NCBI GenBank assembly: GCA_035307785.1
Contig: DATGHS010000052.1
Span: 1 to 10,507 of the forward strand
From: DATGHS01 sp035307785
Lineage (GTDB): Bacteria; Planctomycetota; Planctomycetia; Gemmatales; Gemmataceae
DNA length: 10,507 nt
Reading direction: 5' to 3'
Shown here: one piece after another, positions 1 through 6,351 of the stretch
How positions within the stretch are numbered: the first letter of the stretch is position 1
How the letters are laid out: each line of letters begins with the position of its first letter
Position numbers and translations under genes: made by a program
The notes under the pieces: generated by a model
What the model was told of the DNA's origin: nothing
Seen by the model: the letters and a program-made list of their open reading frames with translations, nothing else
Database searches by the model: none

Positions 1-956
1 TGGCGCCTGCATTTCCAACCGTGTTTGCGTTGCCGGCGCCCACGATTCCTGCGCCGGCCAAAGACGCACATTCCAGCGGCCGGCGCTCGGTGCTGGCAAA
101 CTGGATTGCTTCCCGGGAGAATCCGCTAACGGCTCGCGTGATCGTCAATCGCCTCTGGCAGCACCACTTTGGCCGCGGCATTGTGGCCACGCCCAACGAC
201 TTCGGCAAATTCGGCACCGCGCCGACGCATCCGGAACTGCTCGACTGGCTGGCCGGCGAGCTTATACGGTCCGGCTGTAGCCTGAAACACATGCACAAGT
301 TGATGCTGATGTCGAGCACCTATCAAATGTCGGCTCGTGGAATGGAAGCGGGCTTGCGAACTGACCCGTCGAACGAATTCTTGTGGCGATTCCCAATGCG
401 CCGGCTCACCGCCGAAGAAATTCGCGATTCGATGCTTTTCCTGAGCGGGCAACTAAACGTCAAGGCGGGCGGCGAAAGCGTCTTTCCCGAGATTCCAAAG
501 GAAGTGCTGGCGGGTCAATCGCGACCCGGCGATGGCTGGGGACAATCGAGCCCACAAGAGGCGGCTCGTCGCAGCATTTACGTTTTTGTGAAGCGCTCGC
601 TTCAGGTGCCGCTGCTGGCGCACCACGACCAGGCGGATACCGATTCGAGCTGTCCCGTCCGCTACATCACGACCGTGCCGACACAGGCGCTCAATCTGCT
701 CAACGGCGATTTCAGCCAGCAGCAGGCGGCGGCATTTGCCGAGCGATTGGAGCGCGAACATCCGCGCGACCTGCCGGCCCAAGTCGGACGTGCGATCCGG
801 TTGACGACGGCTCGCGATCCCGCCTCTGCGGAAATTAAAAAAGACGTCGAATTCATCCAGAAGCTGCATACGCAGGGCAAGCTGTCGACGCACGATGCGC
901 TAAAATACTATTGCCTGCTACTGCTGAACGCGAATGAGTTTGTGTATTTGGATTAG
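1..956 (+). CDS. PSD1 / DUF1553 domain protein, C-terminal part (5' end outside window)
   Basis: The reading frame is open from position 3 with no stop upstream, so this is the last 317 or so residues of a longer protein; the GTG at 21 lies inside the gene and is not its start. Motifs typical of DUF1553 are visible: an early NRLWQHHFGRGIV block, NDFGKFG, the RRLTAEEIRDS block, RRSIYVFVKRSLQVPLL, TTVPTQALNLLN, and a final LLLLNANEFVYLD, a normal family C-terminus. In full-length relatives this domain follows an optional cytochrome-like PSCyt1 domain and DUF1549, and the proteins are exported. Their biochemical role is not established; links to polysaccharide or sulfated-glycan use are proposals. 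The DUF1501 gene downstream on the same strand is the usual partner, which strengthens the call. The gap of 111 bp to it holds a long palindrome. Confidence 0.93.
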   Translation, partial: APAFPTVFALPAPTIPAPAKDAHSSGRRSVLANWIASRENPLTARVIVNRLWQHHFGRGIVATPNDFGKFGTAPTHPELLDWLAGELIRSGCSLKHMHKLMLMSSTYQMSARGMEAGLRTDPSNEFLWRFPMRRLTAEEIRDSMLFLSGQLNVKAGGESVFPEIPKEVLAGQSRPGDGWGQSSPQEAARRSIYVFVKRSLQVPLLAHHDQADTDSSCPVRYITTVPTQALNLLNGDFSQQQAAAFAERLEREHPRDLPAQVGRAIRLTTARDPASAEIKKDVEFIQKLHTQGKLSTHDALKYYCLLLLNANEFVYLD

Positions 957-975
957 CGGTTCATTGCATTTGACT

Positions 976-1037
976 GGTAGCGGAATTCGCAAGAATTCCG
1001 ATCTTCCCAGATCGGAATTCTTGCGAATTCCGCTACC
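976..1037. repeat. Perfect intergenic palindrome (29-bp arms, 4-nt loop), family A
   Basis: The left arm is 976-1004, the loop TCCC is 1005-1008 and the right arm is 1009-1037, with all 29 pairs matching. The arm begins GGTAGCGGAATTCGC and contains repeated GAATTC. It begins 20 bp after the PSD1 stop and ends 30 bp before the DUF1501 start. There is no T-run, so it is not a classic rho-independent terminator. A related element with the same GGTAGCGGAA ends lies at 8373-8432. It may be a REP-like or MITE-like mobile repeat that can fold as a hairpin in RNA; that role is inferred. Confidence 0.95.
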
Positions 1038-1067
1038 GGTGCGGGAGATAGATATAGGATCGGAAAA

Positions 1068-2531
1068 ATGAACAACAACTCCCACCAATTCTGCCGACGC
1101 ACGCGCCGCGAATTCCTTTGGGAAGCTGGGGCCGGGTTCACTTCGGTCGCGTTGTCCGCGTTTTTGACCGAATCGGGATTCCTGGCGCGGCAAGCCGTCG
1201 CTGACGATGGCGTGAGCAAATTTGTCAACCCCATAGCGCCGCGGAAACCACATTCCCCGGCCAAGGCGAAATCGGTCATCTTCCTGTTCATGTACGGCGG
1301 CCCGAGTCATCTCGACACCTTCGACTTTAAGCCGAAGCTCTACGATCTCGACGGTAAGACAATTGAGGTGAAGACTTTTGGCCGCGGCGGGCATAAGAAC
1401 CAGGGCCGCGTGGTTGGGCCGAAATGGAAATTCAAGCAATACGGCCAAAGCGGCAAATACGTCTCCGACCTTTTCCCGAACCTGGCCACGTGCGTGGATG
1501 ATCTGGCATTTCTGCATGCGATGTATGCCGAGTCGCCCATTCACGGCTCGGCCATGTTGATGATGAACACGGGCCGAATTCTCAGCGGCCACCCGAGCCT
1601 GGGCACCTGGGTAACGTACGGCCTGGGCAGCGAGAACGAGAATTTGCCCGGCTTCGTGGTCATGCTCGACAAGACCGGCGGGCCGATCAGCGGGCCAAAG
1701 AATTGGTCGAGCGGCTACATGCCGGCGGCGTACCAGGGCACTGTCATTCGCGCCGACAAGACGCCGATTCACGACCTCAGCGTTCCGGCGGGCATGTCGC
1801 GCGAAACACAGCGGCAGATCTTGGATCGCCTGCGCGAGAAGAATGAGGAACACTTTAGCGCACGCGGCGACAACTCCGAGCTTTCGGCCCGCATCGCCAG
1901 CTATGAACTCGCGTACCAGATGCAGCAATACGCTCCCGAAGCAGTCGATTTCGCGCAGGAGTCGAAGCAGACGTTGGCGCTGTACGGCATCGATCAGCCG
2001 CGTACCGCGGATTATGGCCGTAAGTGTCTGCTGGCCCGGCGGCTGGTGGAGCGCGGCGTCCGCTTCATCCAGGTTTATTCGGGCGGCGCCCACAACGACG
2101 ACAACTGGGACGCCCACACTGACATGGTGGCCAACCACTCGAAACACGCCGGCAACACGGATAAGCCGATTGCCGGGCTGCTGAAGGATCTGAAGCAGCG
2201 CGGCCTGCTCGACCAAACGCTCGTAGTCTGGGGTGGCGAATTTGGCCGCCAGCCGACCGCGGAATACGCCCAGGGCACCGGCCGCGACCACAACGCCTAC
2301 GGCTTCACGATGTGGCTGGCCGGCGGCGGGATCAAAGGCGGCGTCAGTGTGGGCGAAACCGACGAACTCGGCAGCACCGGTATCAAGGACCGCTTCCACG
2401 TGAAACACCTGCATGCCACGGTTCTGCACCAAATGGGCCTCGATCCGAATGCGCTGACCTATTTCCACAGCGGGCTGAATCAAAAACTTGTTGGCGTCGA
2501 GGGGGCGGAACCGATCAGGCAGATTATTTGA
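1068..2531 (+). CDS. DUF1501 domain-containing protein with Tat signal
   Basis: A complete 487-residue protein of the DUF1501 family, which is related to the alkaline phosphatase/sulfatase fold. The N-terminus has a twin-arginine motif, T-R-R-E-F-L at residues 12-17, followed by a hydrophobic stretch to about residue 33 and an AVA-like cleavage region near 43-45, so it is probably exported folded, perhaps with a bound metal. Family motifs are GGPSHLDTFDFKP (77-89), WDAH (347-350), WGGEFGR (388-394) and GRDHN (405-409); the His and Asp residues in these are candidate metal ligands by analogy with the superfamily. The ATG at 1068 is chosen because the Tat motif follows it directly; only a weak purine-rich GGAT/GGAAAA stretch precedes it. 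It follows the PSD1 gene on the same strand, the usual planctomycete pairing, so cotranscription is likely although a 62-bp palindrome lies between them. The substrate is unknown. Confidence 0.94.
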   Translation: MNNNSHQFCRRTRREFLWEAGAGFTSVALSAFLTESGFLARQAVADDGVSKFVNPIAPRKPHSPAKAKSVIFLFMYGGPSHLDTFDFKPKLYDLDGKTIEVKTFGRGGHKNQGRVVGPKWKFKQYGQSGKYVSDLFPNLATCVDDLAFLHAMYAESPIHGSAMLMMNTGRILSGHPSLGTWVTYGLGSENENLPGFVVMLDKTGGPISGPKNWSSGYMPAAYQGTVIRADKTPIHDLSVPAGMSRETQRQILDRLREKNEEHFSARGDNSELSARIASYELAYQMQQYAPEAVDFAQESKQTLALYGIDQPRTADYGRKCLLARRLVERGVRFIQVYSGGAHNDDNWDAHTDMVANHSKHAGNTDKPIAGLLKDLKQRGLLDQTLVVWGGEFGRQPTAEYAQGTGRDHNAYGFTMWLAGGGIKGGVSVGETDELGSTGIKDRFHVKHLHATVLHQMGLDPNALTYFHSGLNQKLVGVEGAEPIRQII

Positions 2532-2622
2532 TAAGAACGCGCTGGTACTCAGGCGGTGCAAAGAGCGTCCCGGCAGCGGCATACTCAATCGCTGACTGAG
2601 ATCAGTTCGGTTTTCTCGTATC

Positions 2623-2741
2623 TCACCGCCGGTGTAAGGCCAGTTTGTAGGTCGTGACCTCGTCCTTGCCATCACCGTTTGCCGCCGCCAAAACTTGGCC
2701 GTTCACAGAGAAGATGGCAGTGCATCCAAGGCGTCCCTTGA
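2623..2741 (-). pseudogene. C-terminal remnant resembling the last blade of a WD40-type beta-propeller protein
   Basis: Read on the minus strand, an open frame ending at TGA (2625-2623) encodes about 37 protein-like residues, including GCTAIFSVNGQVLAAANGDG and then KDEVTTYKLALHRR. The pattern, hydrophobic strand, turn with NG, then LAAANGDG followed by V-x-x-Y-x-L, resembles the end of a WD40 or similar propeller blade. Upstream the frame runs directly into the A/T tract and stem of the ssrA terminator, and no start codon or rest of the protein is present. It therefore looks like the 3' stub of a gene whose main body has been lost or replaced. The assignment rests on pattern resemblance only; chance cannot be excluded for so short a segment. 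Confidence 0.35.
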
Positions 2742-2779
2742 AGAAAAAAAACGGCTTGCGATTGCTCGCAAGCCGTTTC
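2742..2779 (-). terminator. Rho-independent terminator of ssrA
   Basis: On the minus strand, a 12-bp perfect stem (arms 2777-2766 and 2761-2750, sequence AACGGCTTGCGA) with a 4-nt loop is followed by eight T residues (2750-2743). It starts 4 nt after the last base of the mature tmRNA, the expected place for the end of the precursor. Stem, loop and U-tract are all canonical. Confidence 0.92.
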
Positions 2780-2782
2780 CGA

Positions 2783-3182
2783 TGGAGGCGGCGGGAATCG
2801 AACCCGCGTCCCGTGGCACTTCAGTAGCCGCTTCTACGTGTGTAGCCCGTCGATGCCTGGCGTCTTTCTCGCCACGTTCGCTCGTTCCGACTCCGGCAGG
2901 CAGGATGCGGAATTCGCTATCGAGCAGGTTTTTTAGCTGTCACCGCCCTCGAAGCGGCTCGTCTGGGCGACGAGCCTCAGGCAACAGCGATCCCGATTTG
3001 GCGTCCGAGCCGCGACCTCTCGGGCAAAGCTCGCGGACTCGGGGCTTGTGAGCTAGGCTCACGCAGCCAGAGAAAACTGCGGGTTAGCAGTTAAAGTGTG
3101 GTCAGCTTTTTACGTGGCCGACTGACCAACCACGACACGCCACGACTACTTCAACTTACCCGGTCGAAGCCAGATCGCCCCC
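2783..3182 (-). ncRNA. ssrA: Transfer-messenger RNA (tmRNA, ssrA)
   Basis: A one-piece tmRNA of about 400 nt, which rescues stalled ribosomes together with SmpB and tags incomplete proteins for proteolysis. The 5' end (3182) begins GGGGGCGATCTGGCTTCGAC, and its first seven bases pair with CGCCTCC at the 3' end (2790-2784) to form the alanine-tRNA-like acceptor stem, leaving discriminator A at 2783. The T arm is perfect: stem GCGGG/CCCGC around loop TTCGATT (2807-2791). The conserved CGTAAAAAGC segment lies upstream of the tag frame as in other bacteria. CCA is not encoded, because the next genomic bases are T and C, so it must be added by a nucleotidyltransferase. The tag frame is at 3088-3059 and a strong terminator follows. 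Boundaries come from the acceptor pairing. Protein frames that can be read across this region are coincidental. Confidence 0.96.
3059..3088 (-). other. tmRNA tag-peptide reading frame: ANPQFSLAA, stop TGA
   Basis: Within the tmRNA, GCT (3088-3086) is the likely resume codon, followed by AAC CCG CAG TTT TCT CTG GCT GCG and TGA (3061-3059). The predicted tag ANPQFSLAA ends in the LAA expected by ClpXP-type proteases and starts with Ala, as do nearly all tags. The resume codon lies 16 nt after the conserved GTAAAAAGC segment, close to the 14 nt in Escherichia coli. At 9 residues it is one shorter than a typical 10-residue tag, and only one stop codon (TGA) is in frame at this point. Confidence 0.85.
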
Positions 3183-3214
3183 GCATGGTGCTGGCATTAG
3201 CCCGCACAACAAGT

Positions 3215-3245
3215 ATTATATCCGACATTCCAGGTCGAAAAACAA
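3215..3245 (-). promoter_or_regulatory. Candidate ssrA promoter
   Basis: On the minus strand a perfect TATAAT (3220-3215) lies 32 nt upstream of the mature tmRNA 5' end, implying a 5' leader of roughly 25 nt removed by RNase P. The best upstream hexamer, TTGTTT (3245-3240), is 19 bp away and matches a -35 box poorly. On the opposite strand TATTAT (3214-3219) with CTGGCA (3191-3196) at 17-bp spacing could serve the M50 gene, so divergent promoters may overlap here. Confidence 0.5.
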
Positions 3246-3266
3246 GTGAGAATCTGCGGGTGACTT

Positions 3267-4292
3267 ATGGGCCAGCAGCCGGCGCCCTCGATGAGCGGTT
3301 CCTTTCGCATTTTCCGCCTGGCCGGCATATCCGTCTACATGCATTGGTCGTGGTTCCTGGTGGCCGTGCTGGCATTTCAATTTCGAAAAAACGAATATCG
3401 CTCCGTCGTGTGGAGCGTCGCAGAATATTTGGCTCTCTTCGTCATCGTGTTACTCCATGAATTCGGCCATGCGCTGGCTTGCCGGCAGGTAGGCGGTCAG
3501 GCGAATGAAATCGTTTTGTGGCCGCTGGGCGGCATCGCTTTCGTGAAGCCGCCGCCTCGCCCCGGCGCCTGGCTGTGGAGCATCGCGGCCGGGCCGCTGG
3601 TGAATGCCGTACTTGTGCCGATTACCGTGGGCGCGGTTTTCCTGGCGGGCCGCTATGGGCTGCGCGCAACCCATCCGGATGCGAATGAATTTGTGGTCGT
3701 TGTCACGAAAATAAATTTCGGGTTGCTGGTCTTCAACCTGCTGCCCATCTATCCGCTGGATGGCGGGCAAATTCTCCAATCGCTGCTCTGGTTCGTCATT
3801 GGCCGGGCGAAGAGCTTGTTGGTCGTCAGCGTCATCGGATTGATCGCGGGGGCGGCCGCGATTGCCCTGGCCGTCTTGCAGCGTAGCTTATGGTTGGGCA
3901 TCATGGCGTTCTTCATCGCTTCGCGCTGCTGGAATGGCTTCCAGCAAGCCCGTCAGCTGGCCGCACTGGCGGATACCGAGCGGCGTGAAGATGCTGCCTG
4001 CCCGCGGTGCTACACGCGACCGCTCGTGGGCAATTTTTGGAGATGTTCCTCGTGCGGCGCCTCCTTTGACACCTTCGAAACCAAAGGCCTCTGTCCGCGC
4101 TGCTGGCAAGAATTCGATACGACTACTTGTCCTCGTTGCAGCCAGAGCAGCCCGATCACCGAATGGTTCGCGGCGGCCCACAAGTCCGCAGACGTGCAAT
4201 GGAAAGCGAAACCGCCGGCTGACGATATTCTCGAAAGGCGCGCTTCTGAAGATGATAGCAACTACAACTCTCCCTCCGATCCCCGTTTGTGA
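3267..4292 (+). CDS. M50 family (site-2 protease-like) membrane metalloprotease with C-terminal zinc-finger tail
   Basis: A 341-residue intramembrane zinc protease. The active-site motif HEFGH is at 64-68, in a hydrophobic segment, with a third zinc ligand in the NLLPIYPLDGG motif (Asp165). Hydrophobic segments are seen near 24-38, 54-72, 101-125, 150-178 and 184-218. After about residue 240 a soluble tail carries four CxxC pairs: C245/C248, C260/C263, C276/C279 and C288/C291, enough for two zinc ribbons. In the family such proteases cut membrane-bound regulators or signal remnants; the usual accessory domains are CBS or PDZ, which are absent here, so the zinc tail may recruit a substrate or partner (inferred). 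The ATG at 3267 lacks a strong ribosome binding site; ATG 3291 is an alternative that removes eight residues. It runs divergently from ssrA and is followed 26 bp later by a hydrolase gene, so the two may be cotranscribed. Confidence 0.92.
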   Translation: MGQQPAPSMSGSFRIFRLAGISVYMHWSWFLVAVLAFQFRKNEYRSVVWSVAEYLALFVIVLLHEFGHALACRQVGGQANEIVLWPLGGIAFVKPPPRPGAWLWSIAAGPLVNAVLVPITVGAVFLAGRYGLRATHPDANEFVVVVTKINFGLLVFNLLPIYPLDGGQILQSLLWFVIGRAKSLLVVSVIGLIAGAAAIALAVLQRSLWLGIMAFFIASRCWNGFQQARQLAALADTERREDAACPRCYTRPLVGNFWRCSSCGASFDTFETKGLCPRCWQEFDTTTCPRCSQSSPITEWFAAAHKSADVQWKAKPPADDILERRASEDDSNYNSPSDPRL

Positions 4293-4318
4293 CCTTCATT
4301 GCTTCAAGGAGTAGCATC

Positions 4319-5197
4319 ATGACGTATGCATTGATTCTCGCTCTCGCCAGCTATGCACCGGCGGCCGAGCCGATGCCGAAAACCGAACCGCTCTGGCCGA
4401 AGGGCGCTCCCGGCCACGTGGAAGGCGACAAAGACCGGCCAAATCTAACGATCTTTCTGCCGGAAACCGAAAAGGCAAATCGTTGTGCCGTCGTGGTCTG
4501 CCCCGGCGGCGGCTACGGCTTCCTGGCCGAAGGACACGAAGGCAAAGACATCGCCAAGTGGTTGAACGACCGCGGCGTGGCGGCATTCATGCTTCGCTAT
4601 CGCATTGTGCAAAAGGACCGGCCGGGACCGTTGCATCCCTATCCGCTCATGGATGCCCAGCGGGCCATCCGCACCGTGAGAGCAAGGGCCAAGGAATTTG
4701 GCATCGATCCACACCGCGTGGGCATCTGGGGTTTCTCGGCCGGCGGGCACTTGGCTTCGACGGCCGTCACTCATTTCGACGCCGGCAAAAACGATGGTGA
4801 CGAGATCGACAAGGTGAGCTGCCGGCCTGATTTCGGCATTCTGTGCTATCCTGTGATCACCTTCACGCAGGATTCGATGCACCGTGGTTCGCGGAACAAC
4901 CTCATCGGCACGAAACCAGACCCGGAGCTGGTCAAATACTATTCGAATGAGCTCCAGGTGACAAAAGACACGCCGCCGATCTTTCTTTTCCACACGGAAG
5001 AAGACAAGGGCGTGCCGCCTGCCAACAGCCGCCTATTCGAGGAAGCCTGCAAGAAGGCCGGTGTGCCGGTGAAACTGGTGATATTCGAGAAGGGCCCTCA
5101 CGGCGTGGGCCTGGCGCCCAAAGATCCCGTGTTATCGAAGTGGCCGGAGCAGCTCGAAGCGTGGCTGAAGGAACGGGGGTTGTTGGAAAAGAAATAG
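4319..5197 (+). CDS. Secreted alpha/beta hydrolase (acetylxylan esterase / BD-FAE-like)
   Basis: A 292-residue serine hydrolase, most like the esterases that remove acetyl or feruloyl groups from plant polysaccharides, or xylan esterase-like lipases. The nucleophile motif GFSAGGH places Ser140; Asp229 in the EEDKGVP loop and His261 in GPHGVGL complete the triad; the oxyanion-hole motif is CPGGGYGFLAEGHEG (61-75). The N-terminus, MTYALILALASYAPAAE, is a short signal peptide with likely cleavage after AAA-like residues near 16. The ATG at 4319 is chosen because AAGGAG (4306-4311) sits 7 nt upstream; a GTG at 4289 in frame would overlap the preceding stop and spoil the signal peptide. The gap of 26 bp after the M50 gene suggests an operon, though the functions look unrelated. 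The true substrate cannot be read from sequence. Confidence 0.92.
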   Translation: MTYALILALASYAPAAEPMPKTEPLWPKGAPGHVEGDKDRPNLTIFLPETEKANRCAVVVCPGGGYGFLAEGHEGKDIAKWLNDRGVAAFMLRYRIVQKDRPGPLHPYPLMDAQRAIRTVRARAKEFGIDPHRVGIWGFSAGGHLASTAVTHFDAGKNDGDEIDKVSCRPDFGILCYPVITFTQDSMHRGSRNNLIGTKPDPELVKYYSNELQVTKDTPPIFLFHTEEDKGVPPANSRLFEEACKKAGVPVKLVIFEKGPHGVGLAPKDPVLSKWPEQLEAWLKERGLLEKK

Positions 5198-5204
5198 CGA
5201 CGAG

Positions 5205-5273
5205 GCGAGCCGAGCCGCGTAAGCGGCCGGGTGAGGGGCCGCTCAAGCCGGCCGCTTACGCGGCTCGGCTCGC
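5205..5273. repeat. GC-rich intergenic inverted repeat (26-bp perfect arms), family B
   Basis: Arms at 5205-5230 and 5248-5273 match perfectly around a 17-nt loop (5231-5247). The arm reads GCGAGCCGAGCCGCGTAAGC and then GGCCGG. It starts 7 bp after the hydrolase stop and ends 25 bp before the stop of the convergent zinc-ribbon gene. The RNA of either strand would fold to the same hairpin, so it could act as a bidirectional transcription barrier even without a T-run. The sequence differs from the palindromes at 976 and 8373. Confidence 0.95.
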
Positions 5274-5298
5274 TGATATGCGAATTCACATGAGCCAC

Positions 5299-6018
5299 TT
5301 ATTGGTCGCCTGTTGAACTATTCTCTTTCTGATCACGGTCACCGTCAGGGTTTGCACTGTCTTTTTCCGGCGCCTCAAAGCCCGCTCTCACTTCGGAGTT
5401 TACCAAAACTGTTAGCGGCCAGATTGGCACAACGGCTAGAAAGATGCAAAGCATTGCACCCAAGATCAAGGTCATGATGACGATGGCCAGTACTGAGCCG
5501 TACGAGCGCAATGCCTTCATTCGTCTACCCGCCCAGAAGTTTGCGATCCCGATCATAAGCGAGACCGCGCCTCCAACTGAGTACAGGATGGTCATTGTGA
5601 TCAAAAAATCATCGTCATTTTTGTTTTGGGATAGCGACGGTAGGATCGCGGCCAATACAGCCAACGCGACGGATCCCAGGATCATCAATATGCCGACGAC
5701 CTGGAGGAATATGGCTGGCGCTTTGACCTTTCTTAACGCTGCGTCCCGGCGGTGGCGTTGCTGCAACCACCGTCGCTGATTGGCTACCTCTTCATCCCAC
5801 TCGTCATCCTCGTCGGCATCATCCAGCTTGGGAGGGGGCTTCGGCACGGCGGCGACGATTGAAGTCGTGGCACTGCGAACGGCTTCCACCGCAAGATCGC
5901 CATTTTCGTTCGTTGTCAGCCCGATGCCGCAAGCCGGGCATGCGAACCTGCTTCGCGAAGCATCGGCCGATAGCGAAATCGGCTCACCGCAAGCGGGGCA
6001 TTTGCTCGTTATGGCCAT
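5299..6018 (-). CDS. Zinc-ribbon membrane protein, planctomycete type, function unknown
   Basis: A 239-residue protein counted from the ATG at 6018. An N-terminal zinc ribbon has C7/C10 and C27/C30 (CPACGEPI and FACPACGIGL). A proline-rich and very acidic linker follows (about 58-77, including DDADEDDEWDEE), then a basic, Arg/Gln-rich stretch (80-99). Three hydrophobic segments follow at about 101-126, 138-163 and 174-203, and a charged C-terminal tail ends the protein. The last segment, with PIWPLTVLVNSEVRAGFE, resembles a recurrent planctomycete motif in small membrane proteins that pair a zinc ribbon with a few helices. The frame extends upstream to ATG 6084 and 6138, but 6018 is preferred because the zinc ribbon normally begins within a few residues of the start; no good ribosome binding site decides it. 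It is convergent with the hydrolase. No function is known to me. Confidence 0.82.
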   Translation of the reverse strand: MAITSKCPACGEPISLSADASRSRFACPACGIGLTTNENGDLAVEAVRSATTSIVAAVPKPPPKLDDADEDDEWDEEVANQRRWLQQRHRRDAALRKVKAPAIFLQVVGILMILGSVALAVLAAILPSLSQNKNDDDFLITMTILYSVGGAVSLMIGIANFWAGRRMKALRSYGSVLAIVIMTLILGAMLCIFLAVVPIWPLTVLVNSEVRAGFEAPEKDSANPDGDRDQKENSSTGDQ

Positions 6019-6351
6019 GGGATTCAGTGCACGCGTGGAAAGCTTTCGACAACTGGAGCCGTTGTAGTTGCCCGAGGCGAACATGGAAAGCAATGTCGAG
6101 CCCCGGGGCTCGTTCTCATAAATTGCTTGGCGGTGCATATAATTTCAATGGGGGAGCGCAAGTATAACGATGTTCAGCGCTCTTCTATCGAGATCAGGGA
6201 CTACGCGATCTCATCGAAAACATCGAAATAATCGCCTTGCGCGGTCCGTTCCCCAGGCTTCGCGGGATACGAACGCAGTTTTCCGAATTCCGCCAATTCG
6301 AACGAACCGCGCCTCATTCGCCGCCCATTCGCGGTGAAAGAGATATGCACC
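6019..6351. other. Divergent intergenic spacer between the zinc-ribbon gene and the first WXXGXW gene
   Basis: About 333 bp with no convincing gene. It holds a perfect 16-bp palindrome, CGAGCCCCGGGGCTCG (6097-6112), and a perfect TATAAT on the plus strand (6138-6143) that could be a -10 box for the WXXGXW gene, though the -35 region (TTCTCA at 6113, 19-bp spacing) is poor and would imply a leader of about 200 nt. If the zinc-ribbon gene really starts at 6084 or 6138, part of this is coding. Confidence 0.5.

Noticed and set aside
2590..2625. Weak hairpin followed by TTTT after the DUF1501 gene as a terminator
   Set aside because: The CTGA/TCAG pairing gives only a 4-5 bp stem with a very small loop; it is not strong enough to call.
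918..2675. Long minus-strand open frame (585 codons) opposite the DUF1501 gene
   Set aside because: The plus-strand frame has clear DUF1501 motifs and a Tat signal. The opposite frame gives a compositionally odd product with no recognisable motif and is a typical by-product of GC-rich codon use.
2695..3051. Plus-strand open frame across the ssrA region
   Set aside because: It runs through the terminator and the tmRNA and contains translated T-arm sequence; the RNA gene explains the region.
3098..3460. Plus-strand open frame across the tmRNA 5' end and the start of the M50 gene
   Set aside because: It overlaps the tmRNA and is out of frame with the M50 protease, whose HEFGH motif fixes the true frame.
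4289..4318. GTG at 4289 as start of the alpha/beta hydrolase
   Set aside because: ATG 4319 has AAGGAG at 7-nt spacing and begins a proper signal peptide; the GTG overlaps the preceding stop codon.
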